Assembly (NCBI GenBank): GCA_964019425.1
Contig: OZ025815.1
Coordinates: forward strand, 310,001 to 374,000
DNA: 64,000 nt
Reading direction: 5' to 3'
From: Flectonema sp. DT1601
Lineage: Eukaryota; Euglenozoa; Diplonemea; Diplonemida; Diplonemidae
Positions 22,897 through 34,074 of this stretch are shown here, in pieces; the first letter of the stretch is position 1, and every line of letters starts with the position of its first letter. The notes beneath the pieces are model-generated. The model made no database searches. It saw only the letters and a program-made list of their open reading frames with translations, and was not told the origin of the DNA. Both the position numbers and the translations under genes were made by a program.

Positions 22897-25800
22897 TTAT
22901 ATGACTTTCATATTTACACTAATCCGGTGAGAATTCCGGGAAGTTTGCGTCTTCTCAACGGACACATCCCCAACAAGCAATCTCGTGTACGGAGCCAATA
23001 GCCATTCATACTCTTTACCGTAAGAAGATAAACCCGAGACTTGAGAAGCTCGGGGAGCAGTAATAATAAAAATTACAGAAACCTCTCCTCTTTTGTCGGA
23101 GAAATTCTCAGCGACTGATTTCTCTGAGGTACAAGAATTTATTGATCTCCACAAGACACTTGAACCTGGTGTGTATTGGGCGGCTACCTTCCTCCTCACA
23201 CCAATACCGCGATATAAAATTGGAACATCGAAAGACTGAAGACTTCTCAAAGCTGTTAACATATAATGCATGTATGGTTTGAGGGTTTCATAAAGCTCTT
23301 GAGTCATTGGGTTACGAAGTGATTGATTCAATTGTCTGTAGTAAGTTGATTTGGTGTAACTTGTAATAAAATCTATATTCGAATCAGTTCGACAATTAAA
23401 ATAACTACACATTTTAGTCATTGCTTCGTCCCTAGTGGTTGGGTCAATCTCAAGTATCTGAAATTTGTACTTATTTGTCGGATCGACGGCCTCTAAACTC
23501 GCAAGAGTCTGTGTTAGTCTTTCTTCGAATATTTTATTTTCAGAAAAATCAAAACTCGTTACGTACTTAGCACTTTCCTGTTGAGACTGTTTCTGATTAA
23601 GGGATAGTAGACCCAAGCCAATACCTTTCAAGTCCATGTAGGCTTGGTTTACTTTTGTATTAATTATTCGTAAAGCCTCGTCGTCAAAATCTTTCTTTGA
23701 CAGAAAGTTTATAACCCGATTTAATGCATCGATTCTGCGATTTTCTTTAAAGCTTGAAGTCCGTGACTCTCTACAAGTTCTAACATGTCTGTGAGCATCA
23801 CTACCGCAGTCTTTCATACAGTAACCACAAAAACCGCAGTTACAGGAATCACATTTCAGGGCGAAGCATCCTTCAAAATCGTGAAAAGGTATTCCACATC
23901 TGGGACATCTATTTTGTAACAAACTATCTTTGATTTCTTGAATGATTTCATCTGCTTTCAGTTCACTGGAGGATTTGCAACGGCCTTCGTGCCAGGGACC
24001 AATTCCTGTGCATTGCTCACAATAATCAGTATCACAACCAGAACAGGATCTGAGGTGTGGACTATCACGAGAAGAGTAAGAAATACCGACACACATCTTT
24101 TGAGCACATAACTTTGGATTGTCGTCTTTTGCGTTGTCAGATTTAATAATCGTTTCTCGCTGGGCTTCTGCCATCCTTTGTAGAGTTCCGGGATTGGTGA
24201 GGAAAACGACTTCCTCTACCGCCATTTCTATATTACAGATCCAACAGGCTGCTGTAATGGGTGTTGACAGAAAGTTCCCTAAGGAATTCACGATACACTC
24301 TCGGCAAAATGTGTGTCCACAAAGGAGTGAAAACGGAGCCTCAAAGGTACTGAGACAGACTTTGCATTGGTCTTCCGGTAGTTCACTTTTGCTGTATGGT
24401 TTGCAATTTTCAACAAATTTTTCAACGTCGTTAACTACTTCTTTGGAACCAGTGATTTCAAGCACGTCACGAAACTGGATCGTACTTGTGTTTGGGTGTT
24501 CACTCTTCACCATGTCTACGTATTTATTAATCTCACCCTTCGCTCTTCTCGTTGTTGTTAACATCGCTGTCGTAGGGGCTTCTCCGTGAAAGATTTCACG
24601 GATGATTTCCTCTACAGCCAGGTCAACTTTTTTTTTTAATTCCTTAGTACCTATGAATACCGAACAGTGGTAAACTAAATCATAACTAATTCGATCTTGT
24701 GAGTACTCACGATTTGAGGTCATTCGGTTTTTTAATTTTTGAAGTAAGTTGTTAGAGCGAATCAGACCGGAACGGTAGCCAATCGTCTGAATTTGAGATT
24801 GCTGAAGAAGGTACCGTCTTGCTTTCGATATTAAAGTTTGGTTGGCAGCCGTTATCGTAAGACTTCTTTGGGATTTGCAATAAATAACATCGCAACTAAA
24901 TTCTTCAGGTTCCATGTGTTTCATTACTAATTTTCGTAAATAGCTTTGCAACTTTCCAGTGCATTGCCGCGGAAGTGGTATCTCAGATTTGAATGTCGTA
25001 AAAACTCGTAATTGCTGACTTCCACCTATGCTACGCAACCGTTGAAGTTTCAATGCCACTTTCTGTGCCAACAGGTCATCCGATAACGTCGCAAAAATAT
25101 TAACTTTTCCAGTTTTAGTATTGTAATTCCAGGTTAAAAATCTGTTGACTTCTTCAGGAAAAAGACCTAAAATATTATTAACAACCTCTTGTGCTTTTTG
25201 TTGAGAGAGTCCTATCAACTCTTCAATTACTTTATCAACGTGAGTCTCCTCTGGGTCATTGCTTAGTAAGTAGACAGATATATGAATTGTATTCTTAGTT
25301 GTGCAGGTATTGTCAACTTGTGCTAATTCACATGACTCGCGGTGAGGTTCTAAATGTAAGTCTGGAATAGGATGTTTTTTAAATCTGTCTAACACTTGAG
25401 AAGCAGTCTTCCTATCTGAAAAAGTAATTCTAACGTCTGGTCCCATGTGGCTGATTGAGATGTTCGTATTTGTCTCTCCAAACTTTTCAATAATCTTCCT
25501 GGCAAATGATATTTTTGAAGAGGATTCTCGTAGTGCCGTCCCACGTAAACTTAATGAAATGAAATTATTCTTCGAAAATAGAATCTCCTGGGCCCTCCCA
25601 CCGACACCGAGTGAAAGTCGTATGTTTCCAACTAGTGGAACCTCAAACACAGCAGATTTTAGGTTTCCTTTTTCTTCACTTATAAATTTATCTAGATACT
25701 CTTCAACGTATCTTTCATGTATCTTTCTACATCGTATTATTATGTCGGAAGATGGGAAATCAAAAAGAACTGTCGGCATTTTTTCGGGAAGTGATTCAGA

Positions 25801-28800
25801 GCAAAGCTTCGATGAGATGTATTCTTTTAGACATTCAGACACCTCACAAGCCATTTGTTTGATAAGTATGATTGATGGACATTTTTTAATTAATTTAACT
25901 AATTGAGAATCCACAGCACTTCTAACCCATTCTGATGACTCCCCTTCAAGAGTAGAATAATCGATGGGTGTCACTAACATTAGTGAAGATCTGTTTTCAT
26001 AAACAACTTTGTTTCCATAAGCAATGACATTCGGAAGAGTTGGCTGTTTGTCATATTTTACTAAACTCGTATTAGCAATAAACGCATCTCCAGACATAGC
26101 AGAATACATTGTACCCACATCACAATGTCTAACAGCAAGATGTAGGATATGAGATTTTGTTATCGCAACTTTAAGTTTTTCAAGTATAGAATTGCTTACT
26201 TCAGTTGGTAACTTAAATGATTTACCATAATTCGAAGCTTCATTAAAAATCTTCTCAGCAGTATGTTTAACACGTTTTATACTGCTGTGGGTCACGTAGT
26301 TATTTTCGTACTTCTCTGTTGGATTGGTCCCCGAAACATGAATAATCAGCTGCATAATTGCTAATAAGTCTCCCCAACGCCCAGCGGAATATTTTTCTGC
26401 CAGATATTTTTTATCTGAGTCTTTCATTCGTTTTAAGATACCAGGGCTGTTAATAATGCCTCCAACAAGACAGGCGTATGGCTGTAATGCCTCACACAGT
26501 TGGGTTGGATTAAAGAACTCAAATAAGAATCTTGAAGTTGTTATTTCCAATCCAGTCTTCGTAGTAAATTCCCCAAAAGTAGTTATCTCACCAACCTCAT
26601 TCAGAGCGCCCAGTGTTTTGAGTTCTTTCGATGTCTGATCCATAACAGTTGTTGTAGGTTTTTCAATCCAATCAAAAGACTCTATGCTGTGTCCCAATAT
26701 CGTAAGTTGTAAGGTTGCTCTGTGTAGTGGAGCTGACAGTAGTTGACATGTTTTTCCATAAAGCATTGCTTCGTAGTCAGATCGTGAATACAATCTTATG
26801 CAAACACCACACGCAGTTCTTCCAGCACGGCCTTTTCTCTGATTCGCAGAACTCCTTGATGTTTGTACAATGTGCATTTCGCTGGCTTTTTTTCGTGAGT
26901 CGTATATATACGAACGACAGAGTCCACTGTCAATAACGTAGGATATTCCTTTGATGGTTAGAGAAGTCTCTGCTATTGAGGTTGCAATGATTATTTTTTT
27001 CTTTTTATGAGACTCGAAAACGGCATCCTGTTCTTCGACTGATTGCTTACCAGAGAACGGGAGGACTTCAATGTTATCCCATTCTAAAGATTCTTGGGCT
27101 TTGTATTCATGAATTTGTGATTGCAGCAATTCGATCACATCTTCTACAACAACAGGTGTTGAAACGAATACTAAAATGTGATTCCCATTTTGTTTTGGAG
27201 TACTTCCGTCTGGTAGAGTCGGTGGTTCCCTAACCGTGTCGATAATCACGTTAACAATTTTCGTCTTTTCATCTTCGCCGATGACGTCGTTTCGATATTC
27301 TACTGAAACTGGAAATGGTCTTCCAGTTACTTTAATCTTTGTATGATCTGTTAAGTACGGATCGAATAACTTTGACTCGAGAGTAGCTGATGACACCACC
27401 AGTCGTAGATGACTATGATGTTGAATTTGCTGCTTCACAAGTCCCATGAGCATGTCACATGAGATAGTGCGTTCGTGAGCCTCGTCAACAATTATCGCAA
27501 AAATATTTTTCCAATCAATGCTATTCTCAACAATATAACGAACCATTAAATGTTCTGCAACGAATACTATCTTTTGACAGTTGGCCCAGTCAAATTTTCC
27601 TTTTGCTACTACAATAGCATCGTGGGAATTATACTCTTTTTTGCTTCGAACCCGCTTCGCAAGCAATTCTGCTGCAACACCTCTTGGTTGGGTGCAAATA
27701 ATGACCTTTCCTCTAAGAGATACATTCACCTCTGCAATATCTGCCAGGTACTGACACAATTGAGTGGACTTGCCAGCACCTGTTTCTGCCTCAAGTTGAA
27801 GGCAGCGGCTAGTTTGGTTGTTGACCCACGATTGAAGTGATGGGTATTCTGCGAATAATGGAAGTGATTTCTTGAGTCTGAAAGCAAGTCGACAAAGCAA
27901 CTCAGTAACATTGGACATTTCACTCGGAAGAGCTTCAACAGCGCTGACAAAGCTTCTGTATGTCCGTAAACGGAGGTCCAATTCAGGGATAATTTTGGAC
28001 TCCACACTCGCGTACTGTTTCTCACATAACTCAAATAAAACTTTAAAATGATGAGAAAGACCAAATCTGAAAGCAATTCTAATTTCAATACCGTTCTTCT
28101 CATGTACCTTCGCAATCTTTTCGCATGAGGGAAGGCAATCCAGCCCAAGCCCCATCAGCATGTTGTTAACATCTGTGAATCGATGAGCAAACTGACAATT
28201 TGATTCCGGACATTCAGAAAAGTTTTTTAAGCAGACTGTTTCATTATGGTAAAAGTGGCAATTCGGTTGTCTACAAGTACCATGGTCACCATCACACATA
28301 GACTGCACAGACTCCGACTCCGAGTATTCACATTTAAACTTTTTTAGTAGCAATGCGATTTCAGCTGCGGTTTTGCAAAACTGGATCCAAAGATCCGATG
28401 ATTGTGTGTTGTTCTCTGATCGTAATTCAACACATAGTCTTGACCCAGTATTTTCTGCACCTATAAATATGTCAATACAAAAACCGTTTTCCAATGTTAT
28501 GGTTGTGTTCTCTTGTTGCCTCACATATATGTTTTCCTTTTTTATATTTTCGATACTGAGAGTAGGGATTTGCTGTGACTTAACGTCTCCAATTCGAACG
28601 CCGATTCGCTTTCTTTCACTTGGCTTACTTGCTTTTCTAATTTGTGATCTCATTCCAAAGCCAGTTTCATTCGGTGGAAGAAAAATATGATTGACAGTAA
28701 CATCATAAGAATCATCCTCGTCTAGGTTAATCTTAGAATTTCTCATCTCACTGAGAGACTTGAATGTGCGATGGAAATTTCTTTTGTTTATATCCAGTCT

Positions 28801-29340
28801 CAGAAAGACATTTTGTTGTATTTGACCTTTAAATTCTTTGCCAATACGGTCTGCAAGTTTAGTTTGAACAGATTGCACATCGACATCTGACATTTTATTA
28901 TTTGCAAAATTTGCGTGCGACCAGCTGGTGTTTGACTGGTTGTTTTCTAGATTAGAGAAACTGTGATTTTCTATCTCACCAAAAAGTAGTTGATATCCAA
29001 ATTGTGATCTCCACTTTGCTCCATTTAGAAAATAATTGTCAGGCACTCCATGAAATGCTTCTTTGGAACTTAGTTCATTACTTTCTTGATCAACCTCCGC
29101 CATCAACTGCCACTTCGCTTTGCCTTCTTGCGACGACAGTGATGTGTGACCACTGTATTTTTTTGTCACAATTTTCACTCCAATACCTCCCAACGTTGCA
29201 ACACGAACATGGTTCTTTTCTCCCAGTCCTTTTTTCTTTCCTTTGCCACCACCTTTGTTTTTCTTACATTTTTTCCCATGATCACTACTGCCAAAAGTAG
29301 AATTTTGTCGAGCTTTCCCTCGATTACCTTTCCCACTCAT
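22897..29340 (-). CDS. DEAH-box RNA helicase with CCCH fingers, RBR ubiquitin ligase and C-terminal ADP-ribosyltransferase domain
   Basis: 2147 residues in one exon. Layout: a Lys/Gly-rich basic head (1-45); two CCCH zinc fingers (about 349-386, pattern C-x6-C-x4-C-x3-H); a DEAH helicase core with AETGAGKST (518-526), DEAH (619-622) and a QRKGRAGR motif VI (about 830); long linkers; RING1 from C1659; an IBR; and RING2 with CPRC at 1812-1815 and the expected catalytic Cys at 1825 in the EGC motif. Then comes an ART fold with LYRG (R2044), a TS motif near 2075 and EYE (2110-2112), which is the R-S-E set of arginine-type mono-ADP-ribosyltransferases. Plant DEAH11/12 proteins join helicase and RBR. 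The added ART module is unusual. Likely roles are RNA-triggered ubiquitination and ADP-ribosylation, perhaps defence; this is inference. Confidence 0.9.
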   Translation of the reverse strand: MSGKGNRGKARQNSTFGSSDHGKKCKKNKGGGKGKKKGLGEKNHVRVATLGGIGVKIVTKKYSGHTSLSSQEGKAKWQLMAEVDQESNELSSKEAFHGVPDNYFLNGAKWRSQFGYQLLFGEIENHSFSNLENNQSNTSWSHANFANNKMSDVDVQSVQTKLADRIGKEFKGQIQQNVFLRLDINKRNFHRTFKSLSEMRNSKINLDEDDSYDVTVNHIFLPPNETGFGMRSQIRKASKPSERKRIGVRIGDVKSQQIPTLSIENIKKENIYVRQQENTTITLENGFCIDIFIGAENTGSRLCVELRSENNTQSSDLWIQFCKTAAEIALLLKKFKCEYSESESVQSMCDGDHGTCRQPNCHFYHNETVCLKNFSECPESNCQFAHRFTDVNNMLMGLGLDCLPSCEKIAKVHEKNGIEIRIAFRFGLSHHFKVLFELCEKQYASVESKIIPELDLRLRTYRSFVSAVEALPSEMSNVTELLCRLAFRLKKSLPLFAEYPSLQSWVNNQTSRCLQLEAETGAGKSTQLCQYLADIAEVNVSLRGKVIICTQPRGVAAELLAKRVRSKKEYNSHDAIVVAKGKFDWANCQKIVFVAEHLMVRYIVENSIDWKNIFAIIVDEAHERTISCDMLMGLVKQQIQHHSHLRLVVSSATLESKLFDPYLTDHTKIKVTGRPFPVSVEYRNDVIGEDEKTKIVNVIIDTVREPPTLPDGSTPKQNGNHILVFVSTPVVVEDVIELLQSQIHEYKAQESLEWDNIEVLPFSGKQSVEEQDAVFESHKKKKIIIATSIAETSLTIKGISYVIDSGLCRSYIYDSRKKASEMHIVQTSRSSANQRKGRAGRTACGVCIRLYSRSDYEAMLYGKTCQLLSAPLHRATLQLTILGHSIESFDWIEKPTTTVMDQTSKELKTLGALNEVGEITTFGEFTTKTGLEITTSRFLFEFFNPTQLCEALQPYACLVGGIINSPGILKRMKDSDKKYLAEKYSAGRWGDLLAIMQLIIHVSGTNPTEKYENNYVTHSSIKRVKHTAEKIFNEASNYGKSFKLPTEVSNSILEKLKVAITKSHILHLAVRHCDVGTMYSAMSGDAFIANTSLVKYDKQPTLPNVIAYGNKVVYENRSSLMLVTPIDYSTLEGESSEWVRSAVDSQLVKLIKKCPSIILIKQMACEVSECLKEYISSKLCSESLPEKMPTVLFDFPSSDIIIRCRKIHERYVEEYLDKFISEEKGNLKSAVFEVPLVGNIRLSLGVGGRAQEILFSKNNFISLSLRGTALRESSSKISFARKIIEKFGETNTNISISHMGPDVRITFSDRKTASQVLDRFKKHPIPDLHLEPHRESCELAQVDNTCTTKNTIHISVYLLSNDPEETHVDKVIEELIGLSQQKAQEVVNNILGLFPEEVNRFLTWNYNTKTGKVNIFATLSDDLLAQKVALKLQRLRSIGGSQQLRVFTTFKSEIPLPRQCTGKLQSYLRKLVMKHMEPEEFSCDVIYCKSQRSLTITAANQTLISKARRYLLQQSQIQTIGYRSGLIRSNNLLQKLKNRMTSNREYSQDRISYDLVYHCSVFIGTKELKKKVDLAVEEIIREIFHGEAPTTAMLTTTRRAKGEINKYVDMVKSEHPNTSTIQFRDVLEITGSKEVVNDVEKFVENCKPYSKSELPEDQCKVCLSTFEAPFSLLCGHTFCRECIVNSLGNFLSTPITAACWICNIEMAVEEVVFLTNPGTLQRMAEAQRETIIKSDNAKDDNPKLCAQKMCVGISYSSRDSPHLRSCSGCDTDYCEQCTGIGPWHEGRCKSSSELKADEIIQEIKDSLLQNRCPRCGIPFHDFEGCFALKCDSCNCGFCGYCMKDCGSDAHRHVRTCRESRTSSFKENRRIDALNRVINFLSKKDFDDEALRIINTKVNQAYMDLKGIGLGLLSLNQKQSQQESAKYVTSFDFSENKIFEERLTQTLASLEAVDPTNKYKFQILEIDPTTRDEAMTKMCSYFNCRTDSNIDFITSYTKSTYYRQLNQSLRNPMTQELYETLKPYMHYMLTALRSLQSFDVPILYRGIGVRRKVAAQYTPGSSVLWRSINSCTSEKSVAENFSDKRGEVSVIFIITAPRASQVSGLSSYGKEYEWLLAPYTRLLVGDVSVEKTQTSRNSHRISVNMKVI

Positions 29341-29356
29341 ATGAACCGAACTGGTA

Positions 29357-29376
29357 CTGAAGGTGGTAATAATAAT
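29357..29376 (-). promoter_or_regulatory. Pyrimidine tract plus CAG upstream of the helicase start
   Basis: On the coding strand TTATTATTATTACCACCTTCAG lies about 17 nt before the ATG. It is a candidate acceptor, as at other genes in this cluster. Confidence 0.4.
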
Positions 29377-30479
29377 AAATTAAGGGAAAACCTCTAATTC
29401 CACGCAAATGTTACTGAAAAGTCCGATCTCAACATAAAAGTTTCCGAAATGGACAGCAAAAAGAAAAAAAAAGATTTTTTTTTTTCTCCGTTGCCTGCAC
29501 CCAAAAAAACTTTTCGCTAGTGAACAACTTTTTTCAGAACATGAAAAAGAACGAGTGTTTTTGAAAAACAATGCCAGGGAAGACAACGAAAGCATCGATA
29601 TCGGTCCAACTGATGTGAGTATCCTGTAGCTGTATGTGTTTTGTTTTTATTATTTATACTTATGTAAACAAATGACATTGAAGTTGGACTTCTTTGTCTA
29701 CAGCTGCGCATCGGCAGCAAAGAAAAGAAAGAAAGCAAACTGTTTGATCCAATTGGATCCATACCCACTCGCTGCTGGCGTCCGTGAAGTTATAAATCTG
29801 GATATGTGCCAGCAGCTACAAGTGTCTTACCTTGGTATTATCGCCCCAAGTGGCCCTGCGTTTGATCTATTTGATTTTAAAAAAAGAAATGATCAGAAGA
29901 AACAAACAGTTTGAGAGTCTTTGCTCACCGACTCCCCCGCGCGACGGTCACAAACGGGAGGTGTCGTTACTCACCTTGGAGGCTGCAATGCACTCCCCAT
30001 GTTGCCCATGTAAATTACACTGCATAGAGTGTAAAGTTTGCCACTAGGAAGTAGTTGACAGCAGCGTGAATCACTTGGGTCATGAGGAGGCAGATTTCTC
30101 CAACTTCACATGCCATCCACCTCATGACCAAGTGTGCTTGCAGGGAAGAGAAGAGGCTGCTCTGCGCTCACAAACATAGTGCAGATGAGGGACGGAGGGC
30201 TGTTGCCACATTGCAACATGCATGGAGCGCCAGCGATGATGCTGATTCTTCGATGTCTCTGTGTGACTTTGCGGTTGACCTTAGCCAAAAAACAAACACA
30301 ACAAACAGGTTTGCACCATTACTTCTTTGTTTCTTTCTCACCGCTCGCCGCAGTCACACAGAGCGGTATCGATTGGAGATGATGGATGAAGACGCTCCAT
30401 GGCAATGTAGAAAGGGAAGGCCGATCTCAAAAAGATTGCCTATATCCCCTGCACCACAACACCAAGTGTAACTTCTTAA
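29377..30479. other. Edge of the gene cluster; possible small spliced plus-strand gene, otherwise unresolved
   Basis: A protein-like plus-strand frame ends SIDIGPTD before GTGAGT at 29617. A TCTACAG acceptor at 29696-29702 lies 80 bp on, and joining them in phase adds 27 codons to a stop at 29788. I see no start codon upstream in frame, so this may be an exon of a broken gene. Further right, a Cys/His-rich frame at about 29990-30170 loosely resembles a B-box zinc finger but contains a stop. A near-dyad of TCATGAGG/CCTCATGA occurs at 30080 and 30119. Confidence 0.25.
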
Positions 30480-30937
30480 AAAACCTAAGTGTGGACAACA
30501 TTATTAGTAAGTTAGCGTAGGTGCAGAATGCACACGAATGATCAATATCAGTCCATCAGTCCTCTTAGCTTCGCTGCTTGTGCCAAAACTTACGTATTAA
30601 TTTTGTCGTACAGTTTCTAAATACATCGGATGGGGATGGATCTGCTTGCCCAGGATATGGGGTCCGACAGCCACGGAGAACAATGCATCTAATTGCAGAG
30701 GTCTGATGTGTGAAGTAAACCTGCCCCCTGTGTGTGTACTGCATAACACAGTAATACGGTCAATTTCCCCTAAAAATCGCAGAATTTTTGAACTGGGGAC
30801 AAGTAAAGTTGTATCCCAGACCCGGAATTGAGTTTTCTAATATACAAAGTGGGCCAAAAAAGTGCTCAGACCAAGATTTAGAGGCCAGCAGTTACCCGTG
30901 GTACAAAATGGTACCCTACTTTTGGCATCCTATATTA
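30480..30937 (+). mobile_element. Inverted terminal arm of the long-TIR element (family S)
   Basis: The reverse complement of this segment matches 49255-49690, the left arm of the better preserved copy at 49.2-50.7 kb. It ends at the element terminus (ACTTTTGGCATCC), so the missing body would extend to the left. No transposase frame remains here. Confidence 0.6.
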
Positions 30938-31465
30938 TTTAAAAAAAAAAAGAATAAACAATCGATCGCATAGAGAACAACAACATCATGGTCATGGCGT
31001 TGAACTGGAAGCACTTCTTAGAACCTACACATCAGGCACATGGTACTACGATGAGTTCCACAACGGAACAGCATAAAACTATCTTGTGAAGTATTGTTGT
31101 TTTTTAAAAGTAGTGATGCTCTTCACTTATATGATGCAAGAGATAGCAATGATTATTTAACAGTAAACGTTTACGTTTCGAATGGGAATAGCGAATTGGA
31201 AGCACTTCTTAGAACCTACACCTCAGGCACATGGTAGCTGTGGTGTCATAGTCTGCCCTGTTAGATTAACATTCGTTCATTTGTCCAACAGGCGAAATTA
31301 TTATAGTCTTAGTTAGGATATGTTCCAGTTTAAAGGACCTGCCATAACATTAAGTCAACAGATTGAGGATGCAAGGCAGATGGGTTTAAAAACGGTTGGG
31401 CTACTTGAATCAGAGCTTTCGGATTCAGAACGACGGTCTGGACAATTTCGGAGATCATGAGTAAG
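30938..31465. repeat. Transposon-derived spacer with a 44-bp direct repeat
   Basis: The segments at 31002-31045 and 31193-31236 are nearly identical (GCACTTCTTAGAACCTACAC in each). From about 31390 the sequence joins a family S fragment that matches 49725-49783 and is cut at 31465 by the next element. Confidence 0.5.
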
Positions 31466-33023
31466 TGAGGCGATCGGCAGGGTGGAGGTGTTCACAATTT
31501 TTCACTTTGCTACACGATTTTTCACGATTTTTCACGATTTTTCACTTAATTTTTTGCTGCTTTCTGGTAGTGAAATCCCGTGAAAATGTGTGAAAATGTG
31601 TGAATTCTAGTGAAAAAAGTGAGTGATATCCAGATTGTACCGTTGGTGCTGGTGTGCTGTGCGATGTCAAACCTGTTCAGTTTGCCATACATGTCACTTT
31701 GACAACTAAATGGGCATCGCTTGTGCCCAGTGACCCATCACCCTTCCTGACCATCGCTTGTGGTGAGGTTCCGGACTTTGGACCGGCGCATCGCGTGTGC
31801 GGTGGGTTTAATCACTGAGGGGCTCAGTCTCGTTCAGACTGTTCTGTTCTGTGGTGTCTTTCCATTACTCGCGGAGTGCGATGCTCCCGGGAGAGACGTC
31901 TGAGCACACCATTCACAATACTATATTGTGCACACATGAACTCCATGATGTTGCCCATTTCCTCGTTACTGAGAGACATCAGGTAAGCGTATGCCCGCCT
32001 GCGACGATGAGAGTACTTGATGAGGCGCTTGTTGCGCTGCAAGAATGTGAGAACCCACCTGAGGAATGGAATACCTCGAAGCGGGCATGATAACACATAG
32101 CATGCAAATGCTAAGGTTCCGAAGCGCCCATTCGTAACCTTCTCTTTAAATGGGCACGCCCTAAAAGAGATGCGGTGCTTCTTGCGAAGCCAGTAAGCAA
32201 ACGACCGATTCCCACGTATGAAGAAGCACAGCGTTACTATTGAACGGAGGAAGTCACTGAGGCCAAAGTACTTCGCAATCCAGGAGGCAATGCAATGAAC
32301 TCGGTGTGTAGGCTCCGGGATGAGGCAGATATTGCCATCTTGGTCAAATAATTTAAACCCCCTGTATTCTGATCCACCCCGATCACTGAGCGCAGGTAAT
32401 CGTGCAGGTTGACAGAGGTGGTGGTGCCGGATCAGTGATTAAGATTCCGAGCTGCTGGAAGTGGTGCAGCGCACGTCGTAGCATGTCACAGAATGATTGA
32501 GCTTGGTGGCTCTGTGTCAGTGTGCTAGAATAGTTCAGCAACCACATGAAACTGTAACAAGAGCTGGATTAAAGAGAACTTTAGTCATTGCAAGAACTTT
32601 GAAGAATGTGATTGAGCTACTCAACAATCAGAAGCAATCGCGATGTTTTCGCAACATCGACATCGTCTCTCAGACTCGAGTCATATATTTGGACCTGTAC
32701 TTTGCTAAGTGTATTAGTGAGCTTCAGAACAGTGAACGATACATGACATGAAGACTGGCAATGATACTTACCTAGGTCGACCTCAATAATTCTCCCCACG
32801 AGCCGATGACAACTACGAAGCAATGCAGTTCGGGCCCCCCCTGAGTAGTTTTTTTACCAAGACTACAAATCTCAATATCAAAATTCACGAAAATTCACTC
32901 GATTTTTCACCATGTTTTTGGCAGTGAATTTTCATGAATTTCCGTGATAGGTAGTGACAACTCGTGACAAACCGTGAAGGATCGTGAAAATTCGTGAAAC
33001 CTCCACCCCTGCCGATCGCCTCA
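31466..33023. mobile_element. 1558-bp DNA transposon (family T) with TGAGGCGATCGGCAGG inverted ends and 5-bp target duplication
   Basis: Both ends carry TGAGGCGATCGGCAGG followed by GTGGAGG, then many subterminal copies of a GTGAAAAAT-like motif. GTAAG stands on each side (31461-31465 and 33024-33028). The related copy at 49782 shows the uninterrupted site with a single GTAAG, so the boundaries are exact. No transposase is recognisable inside; the short frames there have no known motif. It is a non-autonomous element whose superfamily I cannot assign. Confidence 0.85.
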
Positions 33024-33579
33024 GTAAGAGAGCTGCACTGGCTGCATTGGCGCTTCTTTCTAACAGGCTTCTCGGGGGCACTTTTCCATTTGCAGGCTCG
33101 TTGTTGGATGGTGGGCTCCCTGTCTAACCTTTCAAAGAGGGCTTCTTTTCTTGCTCGTTTATTCTTCAGGGAATCGATATGCTGGCTGTGCTCTATCTCT
33201 TCAGACTTGTTGTTGTCCGCGGTTGTGTCAAGGTGTAGATCCAATAATGCTCTTCTCAGCTCTAGTAAGGGGAAGCTTTTCTGATATTTTGGGCTTGTGG
33301 TTCAGTAGCAAAGTAGCCTTCGTCAAGTGCAAATTGCTGGTTTTCGTCAGAGAAAGCTGTGATATATATCTGACCTGAAGTATCCTTTCGGTAGGTGGGG
33401 ATGCTGGTTACGGCTGGGATGCGGAGGTTCTGCACACTCACTTCTTGCTCTTCAAAGAAGAGGAATACATGTGTTCTGAGCGTTCGGAGTACGCCTGCCA
33501 CCTCGGTGAGGGTACGCACCGGTGCCCACTCTCGATGAGGTCTGGATAACATTTGATATGCTGCCGAAATGCCTGTCAC
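33024..33579 (-). pseudogene. Broken transposase-like ORF of family S, copy 1
   Basis: It is homologous to the ORF at 49706-50203 but frameshifted near 33250 (two overlapping frames). It is cut inside its C-terminal zinc knuckle by the family T element at 33023. Upstream (right) it is interrupted at about 33604 by another insertion. See copy 2 for the domain reading. Confidence 0.6.
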
Positions 33580-34002
33580 AGTGGCTCTCGTTCTAGAGTA
33601 TCCTGAATTTCGATAAAGTGGGAAGTAACGGACTGGGAGCTTTTGGCTCCTGCCCTATTCCCGATGTAAACTTTCTTTTTATTTTATTTTTTTTAACAGG
33701 CCCAAAGGGCGACAATGATGGTTGCTGACCAAGGAATAATATTCAAATGAATTTTCGTTTCAAAGAAACGAACAGAATTAAGAGAGAGGCAGAGAAAAAA
33801 AAAAAAAAAAAAAAAAAGAAAAGATGAAAAAAAAAAAATATGAAGAGGAAATAATCAAACATGAAAAAAAAATAAAAAGGGAAAACCTACAGATCCACCC
33901 CCAGGTTTGGAGAAACGTATACTACGGTCACGGCCTTGTGTAGCTTTTTTGACCTTTTTTCCAAATCGACAGCCCTCTATTCTGGGCGAAATTTTTTTCA
34001 AA

Positions 34003-34074
34003 TCCGTGATAGCGCAGTGGTGTTGGTGCCGGACTGAAGCCCTGGAGGTACGGGGTTCGAGTCCCTCGGGGGGA
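34003..34074 (+). tRNA. tRNA-like sequence (Phe-like, GAA loop), probably degenerate
   Basis: It has an A box TAGCGCAGTGG, a D-arm GCGC/GTGC, a loop CTGAAGC that would give anticodon GAA, and a B box GGTTCGAGTCC. A T run follows directly, as a Pol III terminator would. The acceptor and anticodon stems contain mismatches, so I read it as tRNA-derived and not a working tRNA. Confidence 0.45.

Noticed and set aside
29485-29620. A tiny 18-bp intron (GTGAAC...TTTCAG) to rescue a plus-strand gene
   Set aside because: The joined frame still hits a stop, and the other introns here are 67-707 bp.
29990-30170. B-box zinc finger gene
   Set aside because: The Cys/His spacing is only approximate and a stop falls inside the motif.
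34003-34074. Functional tRNA-Phe
   Set aside because: Mismatches in acceptor and anticodon stems and location inside a transposon end. Kept as tRNA-like only.
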